A DNA stretch of 64,000 nucleotides from Russula earlei (lineage: Eukaryota; Basidiomycota; Agaricomycetes; Russulales; Russulaceae). Positions 34,341 to 44,081 of this stretch are shown here, piece by piece. A model generated the notes under the pieces. The model ran no database searches. It worked only from the letters and a program-made list of their open reading frames with translations, and had not been told where the DNA came from. A program made the translations under genes and the position numbers. The stretch is taken from NCBI GenBank assembly GCA_025769875.1, contig JAGFNK010000152.1, positions 44,911 to 108,910 of the forward strand. Direction: 5' to 3'. Every line of letters starts with the position of its first letter. Positions within the stretch are counted from its first letter, which is position 1.

Positions 34341-35960
34341 CAGTGACCCAAAAAACCGTTCAAATGTTTTGTACATTTTCATTGTATTGACCATATCTAG
34401 AGAACCACTGCAGCTAATAATATGTAACTAGGTTTGTTCTCAAGCTCTACATCATAGCTTTGTAATGGTATACTTTATACAGCATAAGCATAATTATTTA
34501 GGAATATATAAGGTATGTTTGCTGGTGTACCCATTTGAACAGTTTTTTGGCCTTGGTAAGTGAATTCATTATTTCTCAGATTAAGATTCATATTCTTTCC
34601 CCAGAGGGCTAAAATCGAACATGGAGGTCATGTGACCTATAATAAACTCAAACCATGTGCAAATAAGCCAAAACAGCTGCTTCTTCTTCACCAACAACAT
34701 CATGAAGTCTCTTCTTCCTCATGAAGTCAACTACATCATCTCCCTTCTCCAGGCCAACCATTCAGTTCGTAACATTGCCAAGGCAGCACACAGAAGCATT
34801 GGTTCAATCACCAACATTCGCCAGAAATACCTTCCTGACCTTCCAAAGTCCTCTGGAGGTCGTCCTTCCAAGCTCTCTAACCTTGACATCCGCTTTGCCA
34901 CACACCTTCTTAGCTCTGGAGAAGCAGATACTGCTCCTCAGGTTGCTAGAAGGTTGGAGGTCATCAAAGAGTCCACTATCTCCAATCAGACCATTCGAAA
35001 CTACCTTAACAAGGCAGGCTTGAAGGCAGTTACAAAGAAGAAGAGGCCTTACCTTAAACCAAGTCACTATAGGGCCAGAAAGGACTTTGCAGAAAAGTAC
35101 CTATACTGGACTGTGGAGGACTGGAAGAGGGTAATTTGGTCAGATGAGACCAAAATCAATCGTATGGGCTCAGATGGCAAGAAATGGGCTTGGAAAAAAA
35201 GAGGAGAGCACCTTTCTGAATGCCTTGTTCAGCCAACAGTCAAACATGGAGGAGGTTCCTTGATGTTGTGGGGCTGCATGTCTTGGGAAGGAGTTGGGCA
35301 TGCAGCAAAGATTGATGGAAAGATGGATGCTGAACTTTATTGCAGCATTTTGGAGGATGAACTACTTGCATCTATCAAGTATTTCAAGAAGAAATGCAAA
35401 GATACCCTCTTTCAACAGGACAATGCCTCTATCCACAAGAGCAGGCTTGCCACATCTTGGTTCCAAGACCACAGAATTCAGGTCATGGACTGGCCAGCTC
35501 AATCCCCAGACCTCAATCCTATTGAGCATCTTTGGGCTCATCTCAAAAAGAAGCTTGCAGCTTATCCAACACCCCCTAAGGGAATCAATGAACTTTGGGA
35601 GCGCACACAGCTGGAATGGGAGGCCATTGATCAAACTGTTGTGCAGAATTTGATAGAAAGTATGCCTAGGAGGGTGGAAGAGGTGTTCAAAGCAAATGGA
35701 GGATACACAAACTACTAATTTTTGGCATATACCCTATTTAGATACCAAGGCAAAAAAACTGTTCAAATGGATACACTGGAAGAAATACCTTATATCTTCT
35801 TACATAATTATGTTCATAGTATATATAGTATTTCATTACAAAGCTATGATGTAGAGCTTTAAAACAAGCCCACTAACATGTTATCAGCTGCAGTGGTTCT
35901 CTAGATATGGTTAATACAATGAAAATGTACAAAACATTTGAACGGTTTTTTGGGTCACTG
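34341..35960 (+). mobile_element. Complete Tc1/mariner element
   Basis: 1620 bp with TA target duplication (34339-34340 and 35961-35962). Inverted repeats of over 200 bp start CAGTGACCCAAAAAACCGTT at both ends. Each arm carries a second, reversed copy of the outer motif: CCATTTGAACAGTTTTTTGG inside the left arm near 34530, and its mirror near 35760. Only one gene is present and it is intact. The newest level of a four-deep nest (Plavaka, LTR C, LTR A, Tc1). Confidence 0.96.
34657..35718 (+). CDS. Tc1/mariner transposase, DD34E, intact
   Basis: 353 residues, usual length for Tc1 transposases. N-terminal paired-type helix-turn-helix (about 20-115): LLPHEVNYIISLLQANHSVR, SIGSITNIRQKY, GRPSKLSNLD, TISNQTIRNYLNKAG. 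Catalytic domain: IWSDETKIN (first Asp), GGGSLMLWGCMSW, LFQQDNASIH (second Asp), SPDLNPIEHLW (Glu), with 34 residues between the second Asp and the Glu. No internal stop. The start at 34657 gives 15 residues ahead of an alternative ATG at 34702, which would suffice for the HTH. Makes the cut-and-paste enzyme for its own element; acts in the nucleus. Confidence 0.96.
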   Translation: MQISQNSCFFFTNNIMKSLLPHEVNYIISLLQANHSVRNIAKAAHRSIGSITNIRQKYLPDLPKSSGGRPSKLSNLDIRFATHLLSSGEADTAPQVARRLEVIKESTISNQTIRNYLNKAGLKAVTKKKRPYLKPSHYRARKDFAEKYLYWTVEDWKRVIWSDETKINRMGSDGKKWAWKKRGEHLSECLVQPTVKHGGGSLMLWGCMSWEGVGHAAKIDGKMDAELYCSILEDELLASIKYFKKKCKDTLFQQDNASIHKSRLATSWFQDHRIQVMDWPAQSPDLNPIEHLWAHLKKKLAAYPTPPKGINELWERTQLEWEAIDQTVVQNLIESMPRRVEEVFKANGGYTNY

Positions 35961-37072
35961 TATAGGACAGTATTATCACCTCCCCAAAGACCCTTTAGGA
36001 CAACCCAAAGTGCTCTACAAGAGGCACTAACAAAGATACTAAAGGCCCTACAATGCGTTATTAGACTAACTCTAATAACCTTAGAACAAACTATAAGGCA
36101 ATACTAAGGACCTTAATAGAAGTATTAGGGTCAACTCTAAGGACCCTAATAGAACTATATAAGGAGCCTTATGGACAACTCTATTTCCTGAACCAAACTA
36201 CAAGTCCTCAGGTGACTGGCCCTAAACTAACTAACAATAAAAGAATCAGGTGCTTTGCACATGTACTAAGCAGTGAACACGTGAACCCCAAGGGCTCTTA
36301 CTCATCAATATGAGCCTTCTTACTCAGCAGCTTACTGAGCATGACTGAGCATGCTCAGTAAGCATACCCTGACTTCTTACTCATCTGTCATTTGTGCTTG
36401 ATAACAAGGTTATGACTTGTTCCCTATTTAGCAGTTCTCTTGTAGTATATAAGCGCTCAATAAAGTAGCGGACAGTCCTCAGACTGTCCATTTGTTTATG
36501 GCACTCTCTTCTCCTGGGATACTCCTTTAGGACTGTCCCCTTGTGTCACCCTGGCCTCTTCCTTGCATAACTTCTTGATACTACCAGTAACTGTACCTGT
36601 CTAGTACTTGGTACTGCTTTGGACTCTCCTTCTTGCCCATGCCATCCTAGATGTCTATCAACTTGTCTTTGAGCTTACCCCTTGCTCTTTAACTGGATTG
36701 TTCAACAGTGAGTCCTGACACTTTCTGAATTTCACACAATTCTCTCTCTCTCAACAAAGTTACTGCTCTAAGCAATAAGAGGCCCCTCTCATCTCTTCTA
36801 TTCACTCTACTTGAAATAATATCAAAGGATTCAAAGTCTAGTGCTTGAACTATATCAAGCAACTCTATCACTAGAGCAGAAATTAAGATTGATCAAATCT
36901 TAACAAGATCAGGATCTTCATATGTGTTTCAATTATATTCCTAAAAATCTTTCAAATTAATATGTGGGTATAGAAACAAATTGGGCTGCTTCCAATGCTG
37001 ATCTGCCACTCCTCTCTATCTATCAAGACGCTCTTGACAACAGGCCCAATAGTTGTGACCTCGATTGTGAAG

Positions 37073-37590
37073 TGTTAAGATTTGACTTGCATCTCTGACT
37101 GTTTGTTTACCTATGCTTGCTTATTCATTCCTGCTTACTGTTGCTTACCAATTCGCTGACTGATTGCTTACTGATTGGATGATTGATGCTTAGTGATTGC
37201 TTACCGATTGATGACAGATACTAGGAAAGAATGACTCATGTGTGAGTCATTTCTGATGCTTCAGAATTGCGGTCTACATTTTTGGTTACTACTGGGTCTC
37301 AGTTATGTGCTCTGCAGGTTTTGTACGAATTGGATCAGCTGTTCTTGAGATATGGTATAAATACTCAGGTGTATCTAGAGTCAAGCCTTACACTCAACTT
37401 ACTCTTTGAAAAATAACTCACCTTCTCTTTCTCTCTCAAAACCAAGTTACTACTCTAAGTGAAAGAGGCCCTTCTCATCTCAAACATTCACTCTTCCTAG
37501 GATAATATCAAAGGATTCGAAGTCTAGTGCTTGAACTATATCAAGCAACTCTTTCACTAGAGGTAGTATTAAGATCATCAGATCTTAACA
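37073..37590 (+). repeat. Solo LTR, family C copy 2
   Basis: 518 bp, TGTTAAGATTTGA to ATCTTAACA, exact TSD TGAAG (37068-37072 and 37591-37595). TATAAATA at about 37364. Lies in the Plavaka gene 163 bp after copy 1, same orientation. Confidence 0.93.
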
Positions 37591-38406
37591 TGAAGGCCTC
37601 CATATTCCCAATGAAGACAACCATGACACAGATAACAAAGATGGTGGTGATGTTGACAGTCCCAGAGTAGAGGCCTATGTCAACCTATCAAAGATGTCAT
37701 GTCAGTATTGCATGACATGCTGTCACTGAGATATACTAAACCATGTTACAGTACTCAAAGTCTACCCAGAAGACATCTCCCTCAAAATTGCACAACCTGA
37801 GCTCCCTGAACTCATACAGTGATTTATCTATGACCAGCAGCACCATGACTCTCATTCCAAATCCAACATTAGTGTTTCTGACCTCCCAATATTTTATGGC
37901 AAGATAACTATCTACCCTTCAGTCATTGCCATGTTCTATGCACCCAGCAACATCTCAGGCATTGGTAGCATGTGTTGTGAGCATATATGTGCTGTGAAAT
38001 TCTGGATGAAGGGGCCTGGTCACTATGATACCATCTTTTTCAACACTGCCCCTTCCATGGAAGGTATGTGAGGGCTTGACATCATGTGCATGTGGCTTTT
38101 TGTTTTTCATTCTCTCATGATGGTGTCAGATATCCCTGTGCTCTCATACATTGGTTCTCACATGTGGGAAATTCACCAGATGATAACACAGGCATATTGG
38201 TAGTCAAGCCAATTGTGTTGGGTAATGGTGAAGCCTTTACCTTGATCATCCACCTTGATATGATTGTTCAAGCTTCACATGTTATGCCAGTATTTGGCCC
38301 CCAACATGTTTCAAAGACTCTTTCATTCACAGATACACTGTATGCATTTTCCAGCTTCTATGTCAACAAATATGTTGATCACCATGCTTTTGAGATTGCC
38401 TTCTGA

Positions 38407-38873
38407 TACACTACTTGTGATTGCTTTGATGACTTACTTAAATTCCACACTTAGCACTGCCATTGCTTTTGCCCAGACTTGGCTTGCTTAGGTGTCTTGG
38501 TGAAGACCTTTGTTTTGGATTTTGCTGATGAGGGGCTACTATCATTTTCTTTTTCTGCTTGGTTGGATTCTGTTCTGAATTGTTATGTGTATTCTACTAC
38601 AGAGTAGCTAGTGGGTTTATATACATCAAGACCAGGGCTAGACTGAACTGGAAGAGGAAGAAGGGAGAGTCCTAAAAGACAGTAGCTCATATGAAGGGAT
38701 AAGTCTGAGAGAGTGGGTATGTACTGTAAAGGGTATATGAGGTGTTACTGGTGGCAACAAGTGGGCACTAGTTGGTGTGGCTGAGATGCCATGCAGGGGT
38801 GGTTGGCTGGGCAAGGTGTCTTCTGCCTGATGAGGCAGTGGCAGGTGTGTGTGCAGGTGTGGGTGTGGGTGTG
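38407..38873 (-). other. Retroelement-derived flank with a TATA/TAGCTACTCT core promoter
   Basis: No gene supported. On the minus strand a TATATAAAC (38624-38616) is followed by CTAGCTACTCT (38611-38601), the same core seen at 7826, 22960 and 57542. Probably an LTR fragment of the gypsy/TIR-associated family. Confidence 0.4.
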
Positions 38874-38985
38874 TGTCATGAACCATTTCCTGGAGAGGGC
38901 CCTTGAAGGACCCTTCCTTATGTTTTCTAGATACAGTCAACATAACAAAAGGTTCAAAACATTTGAACAGTTTTTTGGGTCACTG
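38874..38985 (+). repeat. Chimeric remnant: start of a family-A LTR fused to a Tc1 end
   Basis: 38874-38922 match the first 49 bp of a family-A LTR (TGTCATGAACC). At 38923 the sequence switches to about 63 bp of a Tc1 right end, closing with TTTTTTGGGTCACTG and TA. In copy A5 the Tc1 insert lies 200 bp into the LTR, so this is not a simple copy of that nest. Confidence 0.75.
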
Positions 38986-40094
38986 TATGATGTGGTGGTA
39001 GGAGAGAGGGAGTTACAGAGTGTGTGTGTTGGGCATTCAGTGGTAATGTCATTGGAGGCAGAGGAGAGGAGGGTGAGGCAGCATGCTGCATGACTGGTGG
39101 TGTGAGAAAAGAGTGTTAGGTGCACATGTTGGGCATTCAATGGCTGGCTGGTTTCTTGCAGTGTGTGGCACCTTGTCAGTCTGGCCTGTTCTATGTCCAA
39201 GCCCACAAGTTGCCTTACAACACCATAGATATCATAAGAATTACTATCTCCAGTCCAGTATACAAGGTGTAAGATCAATATGTTCTCCAAACTTTGAAAA
39301 TGCAATTCTTCACTTGTTGTCCCATCATTAATTTTCAGTTTTGGCTCAAAATCACCTACAAAGTAGTTTCTTCAAGTTGGAACATCTGCTGGGCATAGTT
39401 CTGTATAATTATCAACATGGGTACTTGTGAGCTATCTAATGGATATTATAAAAAGTCCAAGGGTGTTTGCCAAGGGGGTGGCAGAACAGGAATCCTGAAC
39501 CTTGGGTAGGGGGGGGGGTCCGGCCAGAGGCTGAAAAAAATGTTTGGACTTGTGTACTCAGGCCACATCTGACAGCATGATCACTCTTGAGAAGGTCTCA
39601 AGCATCATTTTATTGACAGTTAACACCTAATAGTAATTCATTCTGCTTCATGAGCAGCACAACAGTGAAAAAATGCCGAAGAAAAAAGGTAAAACATCAA
39701 GGTTGATCTAATGTGTCTGTAGTGCACCACCATGGGGCATGTTGAGTTCATGGGGCTTGATCTGAGGGCAGGTATGGACAGGGAGGAGCTGAGAGCAAGC
39801 AGGGATCATGCCCCAGAACACGATGCATGCACATGAGAGAGAGAGAGAGTGTGTGTGTGTATTCTTGAAGGAGAAGAAGGAGATTCCCTAGGCTACTGTA
39901 TAGGATGTTAGCTACTTAAATACAAAAGTGCTACTCCAGGGTGCTACTCCAAGTCTGAGAGCATGACGCAGTGAGGTGATGACATTGGGGGTGAGATGCT
40001 ATGGGTAGCAAGCCCTCATGAAGTGTGTTGATGATGACATGCATGCATCATCCATGTCTGTGCATGGACATGTGGTGGGAAAGGATGATGTGAG

Positions 40095-41561
40095 TGTTGA
40101 GATTACCACTGCTTTGGGCAGTCTGATGTAATCACTGTCATAAACCATTTCCCAGAGAGGGCCCTTGAAGGACCCTTCCTTATTAGAGGAAACCCAGCCT
40201 CTATGATGTCACCCTGTTCACATGGACAAAAGGGGTGAGTAGAGGTGTCCACAATATCACACGCACATTGTTACACAATTGATTCTAGGCACAATTGACA
40301 TAGAACAAGCCCTACTTAGTGGCATCCCTTCTAGCAACATAAGACAGTATTATAGGCTCCCTAAAGACCCTTTAGGACAACCCAAAGTGCTCTACAATAT
40401 ACACTAACAAAGATACTATAGGCCCTATAACACATTATTAGACTAACTCTAATAACCTTAGAACAAACTATAAGGCAATACTAAGGACCTTAGTAGAAGT
40501 ATTAGGGTAAACTCTAAGGACCCTAATAGAACTATATACAGGGCCTTATGGACAACTCTATTCCCTGGACAAAACCACAAGTCCTCAGATGACTGGCCCT
40601 AAACTAACTAACAGTAAATGAATCAGGTGCTTTGCATGTGCACTAAGCAATGAACATGTGGACACTAAAGGCTCTTACTCATTGATATGAGCCTTCTTAC
40701 TCAGCAGCTTACTGAGCATGACTGAGCATGCTCAGTAAGTGTACTCTGACCTCTTACTCATCTGTCAAGTGTGCTTGATAACAAGGTTATGACTTGTTCC
40801 CTATTTAGCAGTTCCCTTGTAGTATATAAGTGCTCAATAAAGTAGTGGACAGTCTTCAGACTGTTCATTTGATTTGCAGCACTCTACTACCGGGGGTACT
40901 CCTTTAGGACTGCCCTATCCAACACACTCTGGCTCTGTCCTTCCAAGACCACCTCTCACAACTACTGTAGTACCAGTTCCACTCTGGTACTTGTTACTTG
41001 TTTGGACTGCACTCTTTGCCAACTTCATCCTTGAACTCAGTCAACTCGTCTCCAAGCTCTTACCTCACTCTTGAACTGGATTGTTCAACAGTGAGTCTCG
41101 ACAATCACAGCCCAGTTGCATTAACATGTTGGCTCCTACAGACCAGGCACTCCTGGCTCACACATGTTGCTCACACATTGGATCAGCCCAGACTGGCTCA
41201 GCTCAGATGCTGCAGCCTGCATATGTTACAATGATAAGTTAATTGATGACAATCAGTAGCTACTAATGACTGATCCTTTATAATACTGTACAAGTTGGTA
41301 GTTATGAGTACTTTGCTTAGAGATGCTCTTGCATATTTAAGAGGCTCTCAATTAGCTAGATCACTTCAGCTTTGTCTTACACAAACTGAAGTGAGTACTT
41401 ACTGTTTCCTATCTTATCTATTGCATCTAATCATGCATTGTAGATATCTTTTGATAGGTACAACATATTCTATAGTTTCATCTTACACAAACTGAAATGT
41501 CTTTTGATAGATCTTGAGGATCTTATCGTTATCACATAACCTGCACCCTCCATCTTCAACA
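40095..41561 (+). repeat. Copia-type solo LTR in hAT-2, split by a family-A LTR
   Basis: TGTTGAGATT to CTTCAACA, about 490 bp without insert, exact TSD GTGAG (40090-40094 and 41562-41566). Diverged relative of the 480-bp copia LTR; it keeps ACTTCAG...CTGAAGT at 41363-41392. The inverted hAT-2 copy reads straight through this site, confirming the insertion. Confidence 0.9.
40136..41103 (+). repeat. Solo LTR, family A copy 6
   Basis: 968 bp, sense plus, exact TSD ATCAC (40131-40135 and 41104-41108). CpG depleted but palindromes and TATA box are kept. Inserted 41 bp inside the copia-type LTR. Confidence 0.93.
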
Positions 41562-42708
41562 GTGAGTGACATTGACAGTGATTGTCTTGAGCTGTTGTCA
41601 CCATGTGCTGACATGGGAGTAGGCAACATTAAGGGATGATGTTGAAGGAGGGAGAGGGAGAGGGAATGAAGGGTGAAGAGAGGGAGACATGTAGCATGGG
41701 AGGGGGCTGGTACAAGTCCATGTGAGTTTCCCAGCCAGTGGCTCACACACCTTACAGTGTCCTTCAAAACAATGTGCAAATTTACCCCAGAGAGCACACT
41801 TGAGTGTCCAGACTGTGGAAGTGAGATCTGAGTTGGCACTGGCAGACAAACAACCTTGATATCCACCCCATGTCAAAGCCCTGCCATGCTGAGAGAGATC
41901 AACAAAAAATGTGTACCTGGCCCAAGCCAGAGGCAAAGCCAAATCAGTCACTCCATTCATTTTTCAAGGCCAAGGCTGCCCCTAATCCTCCCCTTGTTTC
42001 TGTGCTGGCTCCAACCCATGCTCCCAAAGTTGGCGCTGAACAAATAGCTGATGCAGATGATAACCTGAGGCTGTTAGAGGTCATGTCAATCCAATTTGAT
42101 GACGGACAAGGCAGATGGATGCACAGCATGATACCATCAGAGCTGCTCTCTCAACTCTGCATAGCAATCAAGCAAATAACCCCTCTGGGCAATTTGTGGG
42201 AAATCCACTCAGTGAGTTCTTTTGACCCTTGTCCAAGGTCCTGCAGACAATGACTGGGAAGAAGTGCTGAATCTGATGATGAAGAGAGCATTCAGGTGGG
42301 GAGAGGATGTAATGCATGCCACAGTGAAGGGAATGATGGAATGGTGTCAATGTGAACTTGATGACTTTTTGGGTACTTTGTGATGTGGTGTGGTTTGAAG
42401 AGTAGTATGTTTGACTACTGCAGCACAAAATGGTGGCATATTTGATATTGATGAGAAAATACATTTCTTGAGTGAACATGTGATTTAACACATGATGCAA
42501 AATTACCATATATAGAAGGAGGGGGGGGGCTATTCCACACTGAAACAGAAGTTCCAACTGTATATGTAAAATGCCCATTCTGCCACCCCCTTGGTGTTTG
42601 CCCAAAACTGTGGCCATCAAAGCTGTTTGTCTCATTGACCCCAATGTCTCAAGAGGCATGAAATACTGTCTGGGGCCCAAGTTATTAACCAAAGACATTT
42701 TGGATCCA

Positions 42709-42997
42709 TTAAGTCTCCCCCAACAGCTTTTTCAACTGTGCTCTTTCATTTTGTTCTGCAATATAATCCGAGGCGCCAGCCCCCCCCCTATATATCTTCG
42801 CATCGGTTTCCCCGAGCTCTTTGCGCACTTTAGCCACTTGCACTTGTTGCTGATTGGATGAATCTCCCGCCTTTCTGCAATAAGATGTTAACCTCAGTGG
42901 AGAAATTGAACTCAAAGAGGTCGGCATACCCCATTGCGAGCGATGGAACGAGGTCACCCGCAAGGAAAAACATGGCAAAGATAAAGGAGGAGCGCAT
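42709..42997 (-). CDS. Small predicted secreted protein 1 (SSP1)
   Basis: 77 residues, two exons (42997-42930 and 42874-42709) with a 55-nt GT-AG intron whose GTTAAC near the acceptor could be the branch site. N-terminus MRSSFIFAMFFLAGDLVPSL then AMG is a classical signal peptide. The mature part is short, charged and probably helical: VAKVRKELGETDAKIY and AEQNERAQLKKLLGET. No Cys. Promoter, leader exon and intron are shared with SSP2 (duplication), but the mature part is nearly unrelated. Unknown function; effector-like in layout. Reading frame shown only by splicing. Confidence 0.6.
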
Positions 42998-44081
42998 CGG
43001 TAAATACGCGCAGGATGTTTGAAATGAAAGTTGTCGGGGTAGACTGCAGGTAACCGGTACCCGTTAGTCGTGAGTGATAGTGAGTTTGGAGCACAGCTGG
43101 AGAGGATTGTAACTGCAGGGACTAGCTTTATACTGTGGCGCCCCCCCCCCTCCTCTGATCAGGATCATGATGTGGTGATGGGACATTATGCACGTCGCTA
43201 ACGGCATCCCGGCAAGATCTTGATGATAGATCGCAGAGAGACAAAAATTCGAAGCCTTCTCATGAGGGTCAAGTGATTCACATAGGCCACTGAGAAGCAG
43301 GGAAAGCCTGATCGCTGCTATCCTGGAAGAGGTGGACTACTATAACAACGGCTCACGATTTGCCGTTAGTGACATGGACGCCAGGGTTGGGGGTAATCGC
43401 GAAGGGAAAGGTCGGGGGGCACAAGGTGGTCGACACACATAGTGACACATCAGATGCATCAGAAGTAGTCGGCATTCGGCAATTGATACAGTACCATGAA
43501 GTACCGCCAGCCGACCTGGTCGGAATAATAAATTTTCGCGGTAGCTCTTGATGGAGGTCAATTGGGAAGTCCTCTCGATCTCAAATGTACTAGTAGTTTC
43601 TTGACCTCTTGTGAGGGATGTAAACCCACACCAAGTCGAACCTCCTGTCTGTTGGTACTCACACCATAGAAGGAAATTTTGTCGAGATTCAGATTAAAGG
43701 ACAAGCACACATAGATATAAAGCAAAGTAGCTAACGTGCCATCAAAGTGCAAGGAAATAGAGGGCTCACAGTTAGCATTTTTAAGTATATCAAGGGATCA
43801 GTGCATAGATGGCATGTCCATGCCCCAGGGCTCATAGTGAAAGAAACGGTCGAAATCAATCATTGAATGAAATGTCTCAAATCTCACTGAACTCTTTCAG
43901 TTGACTACACCCTCCTCCATGTCGTAATCCATTGTCCTCCTCACCGGTCCCGTCAGACACTGCCATCTTTCCTCAAAAGCTCCAGACGACAGACCCCCGC
44001 AACCCCTGCTGCTGCAGCCCTGTTGATGGCAGAGGAGACGTGCGAGGATCAGAGGAGAACGAATTGCGGTTCAGGTTGGAC
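42850..44081 (-). repeat. Segmental duplication, left copy
   Basis: Direct copy of 49196-50422, about 1.23 kb: the last 35 or so codons of the RhoGAP gene (stop at 43973-43975, ending GSVVWSF), the spacer, and SSP leader exon plus intron. This copy shows many CpG-to-TpG changes and small indels relative to the right copy, which is joined to the rest of RhoGAP and is therefore the parent. It ends abruptly at 44081 against the Ulp1-DDE element. Confidence 0.9.

Larger units (their letters stand above)
34137..36720 (+). repeat. Solo LTR, family A copy 5, holding a Tc1/mariner element
   Basis: 962 bp of LTR sequence, sense plus, exact TSD CTTTC (34132-34136 and 36721-36725). Interrupted about 200 bp from its start by the Tc1 element. 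Right half keeps TATATAAGCGCTCAATAAAG and the hairpin GGACAGTC-CTCA-GACTGTCC. Confidence 0.93.
33802..36905 (+). repeat. Solo LTR, family C copy 1, holding a family-A LTR
   Basis: About 515 bp without its insert; starts TGTTAGGATTTGA, ends TCAAATCTTAACA (13-bp inverted termini with one mismatch). Exact TSD AGATC (33797-33801 and 36906-36910). TATAAATA at 34086. Inserted in the Plavaka gene; family-A copy 5 is inserted in it. Confidence 0.92.
31800..38406 (+). pseudogene. Plavaka-type (CACTA) transposase, split by three solo LTRs
   Basis: Exon pieces in order: 31800-32781, 33735-33801, 36906-37072 and 37591-38406. Recognised blocks: LLLPDLLHQLIKGAFKDHLV, TWVNDYIKIKYSASEAHK, LAPSFPGFQHFPEG then NFKQWT, VYLPAIEGHVLDDMVQEM, FGAPNSLCSSITESKHNKAV, NEPWQHSNCFEVLSQLL, and after the LTRs VDFTDHRMLEG, FYAPSNISGIGS, GVRYPCALIHWFS, SFTDTLYAFSSFYVNKYVDH. 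Introns at 32189-32240 and 32338-32395 are GT-AG. The 5' part is cut off by the B0 LTR. Several stops (for example after FPEG) mark it as dead. Family recognition from memory of basidiomycete Plavaka proteins. Confidence 0.85.
39471..42593 (+). mobile_element. hAT-like element (hAT-2) with nested LTRs
   Basis: Inverted termini CAAGGGGGTGGCAGAA at both ends and an exact 8-bp TSD GTGTTTGC (39463-39470 and 42594-42601) indicate hAT. About 1.65 kb without the nested LTRs. The interior holds a (GA)n(GT)n tract (39838-39860) and, from about 41780, a degenerate ORF whose product includes DNLRLLEVMSIQFDDGQGRW and SELLSQLCIAIKQITPLG. A second copy lies inverted at 54853-56253. No transposase catalytic core is seen, so probably non-autonomous. 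Confidence 0.85.
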
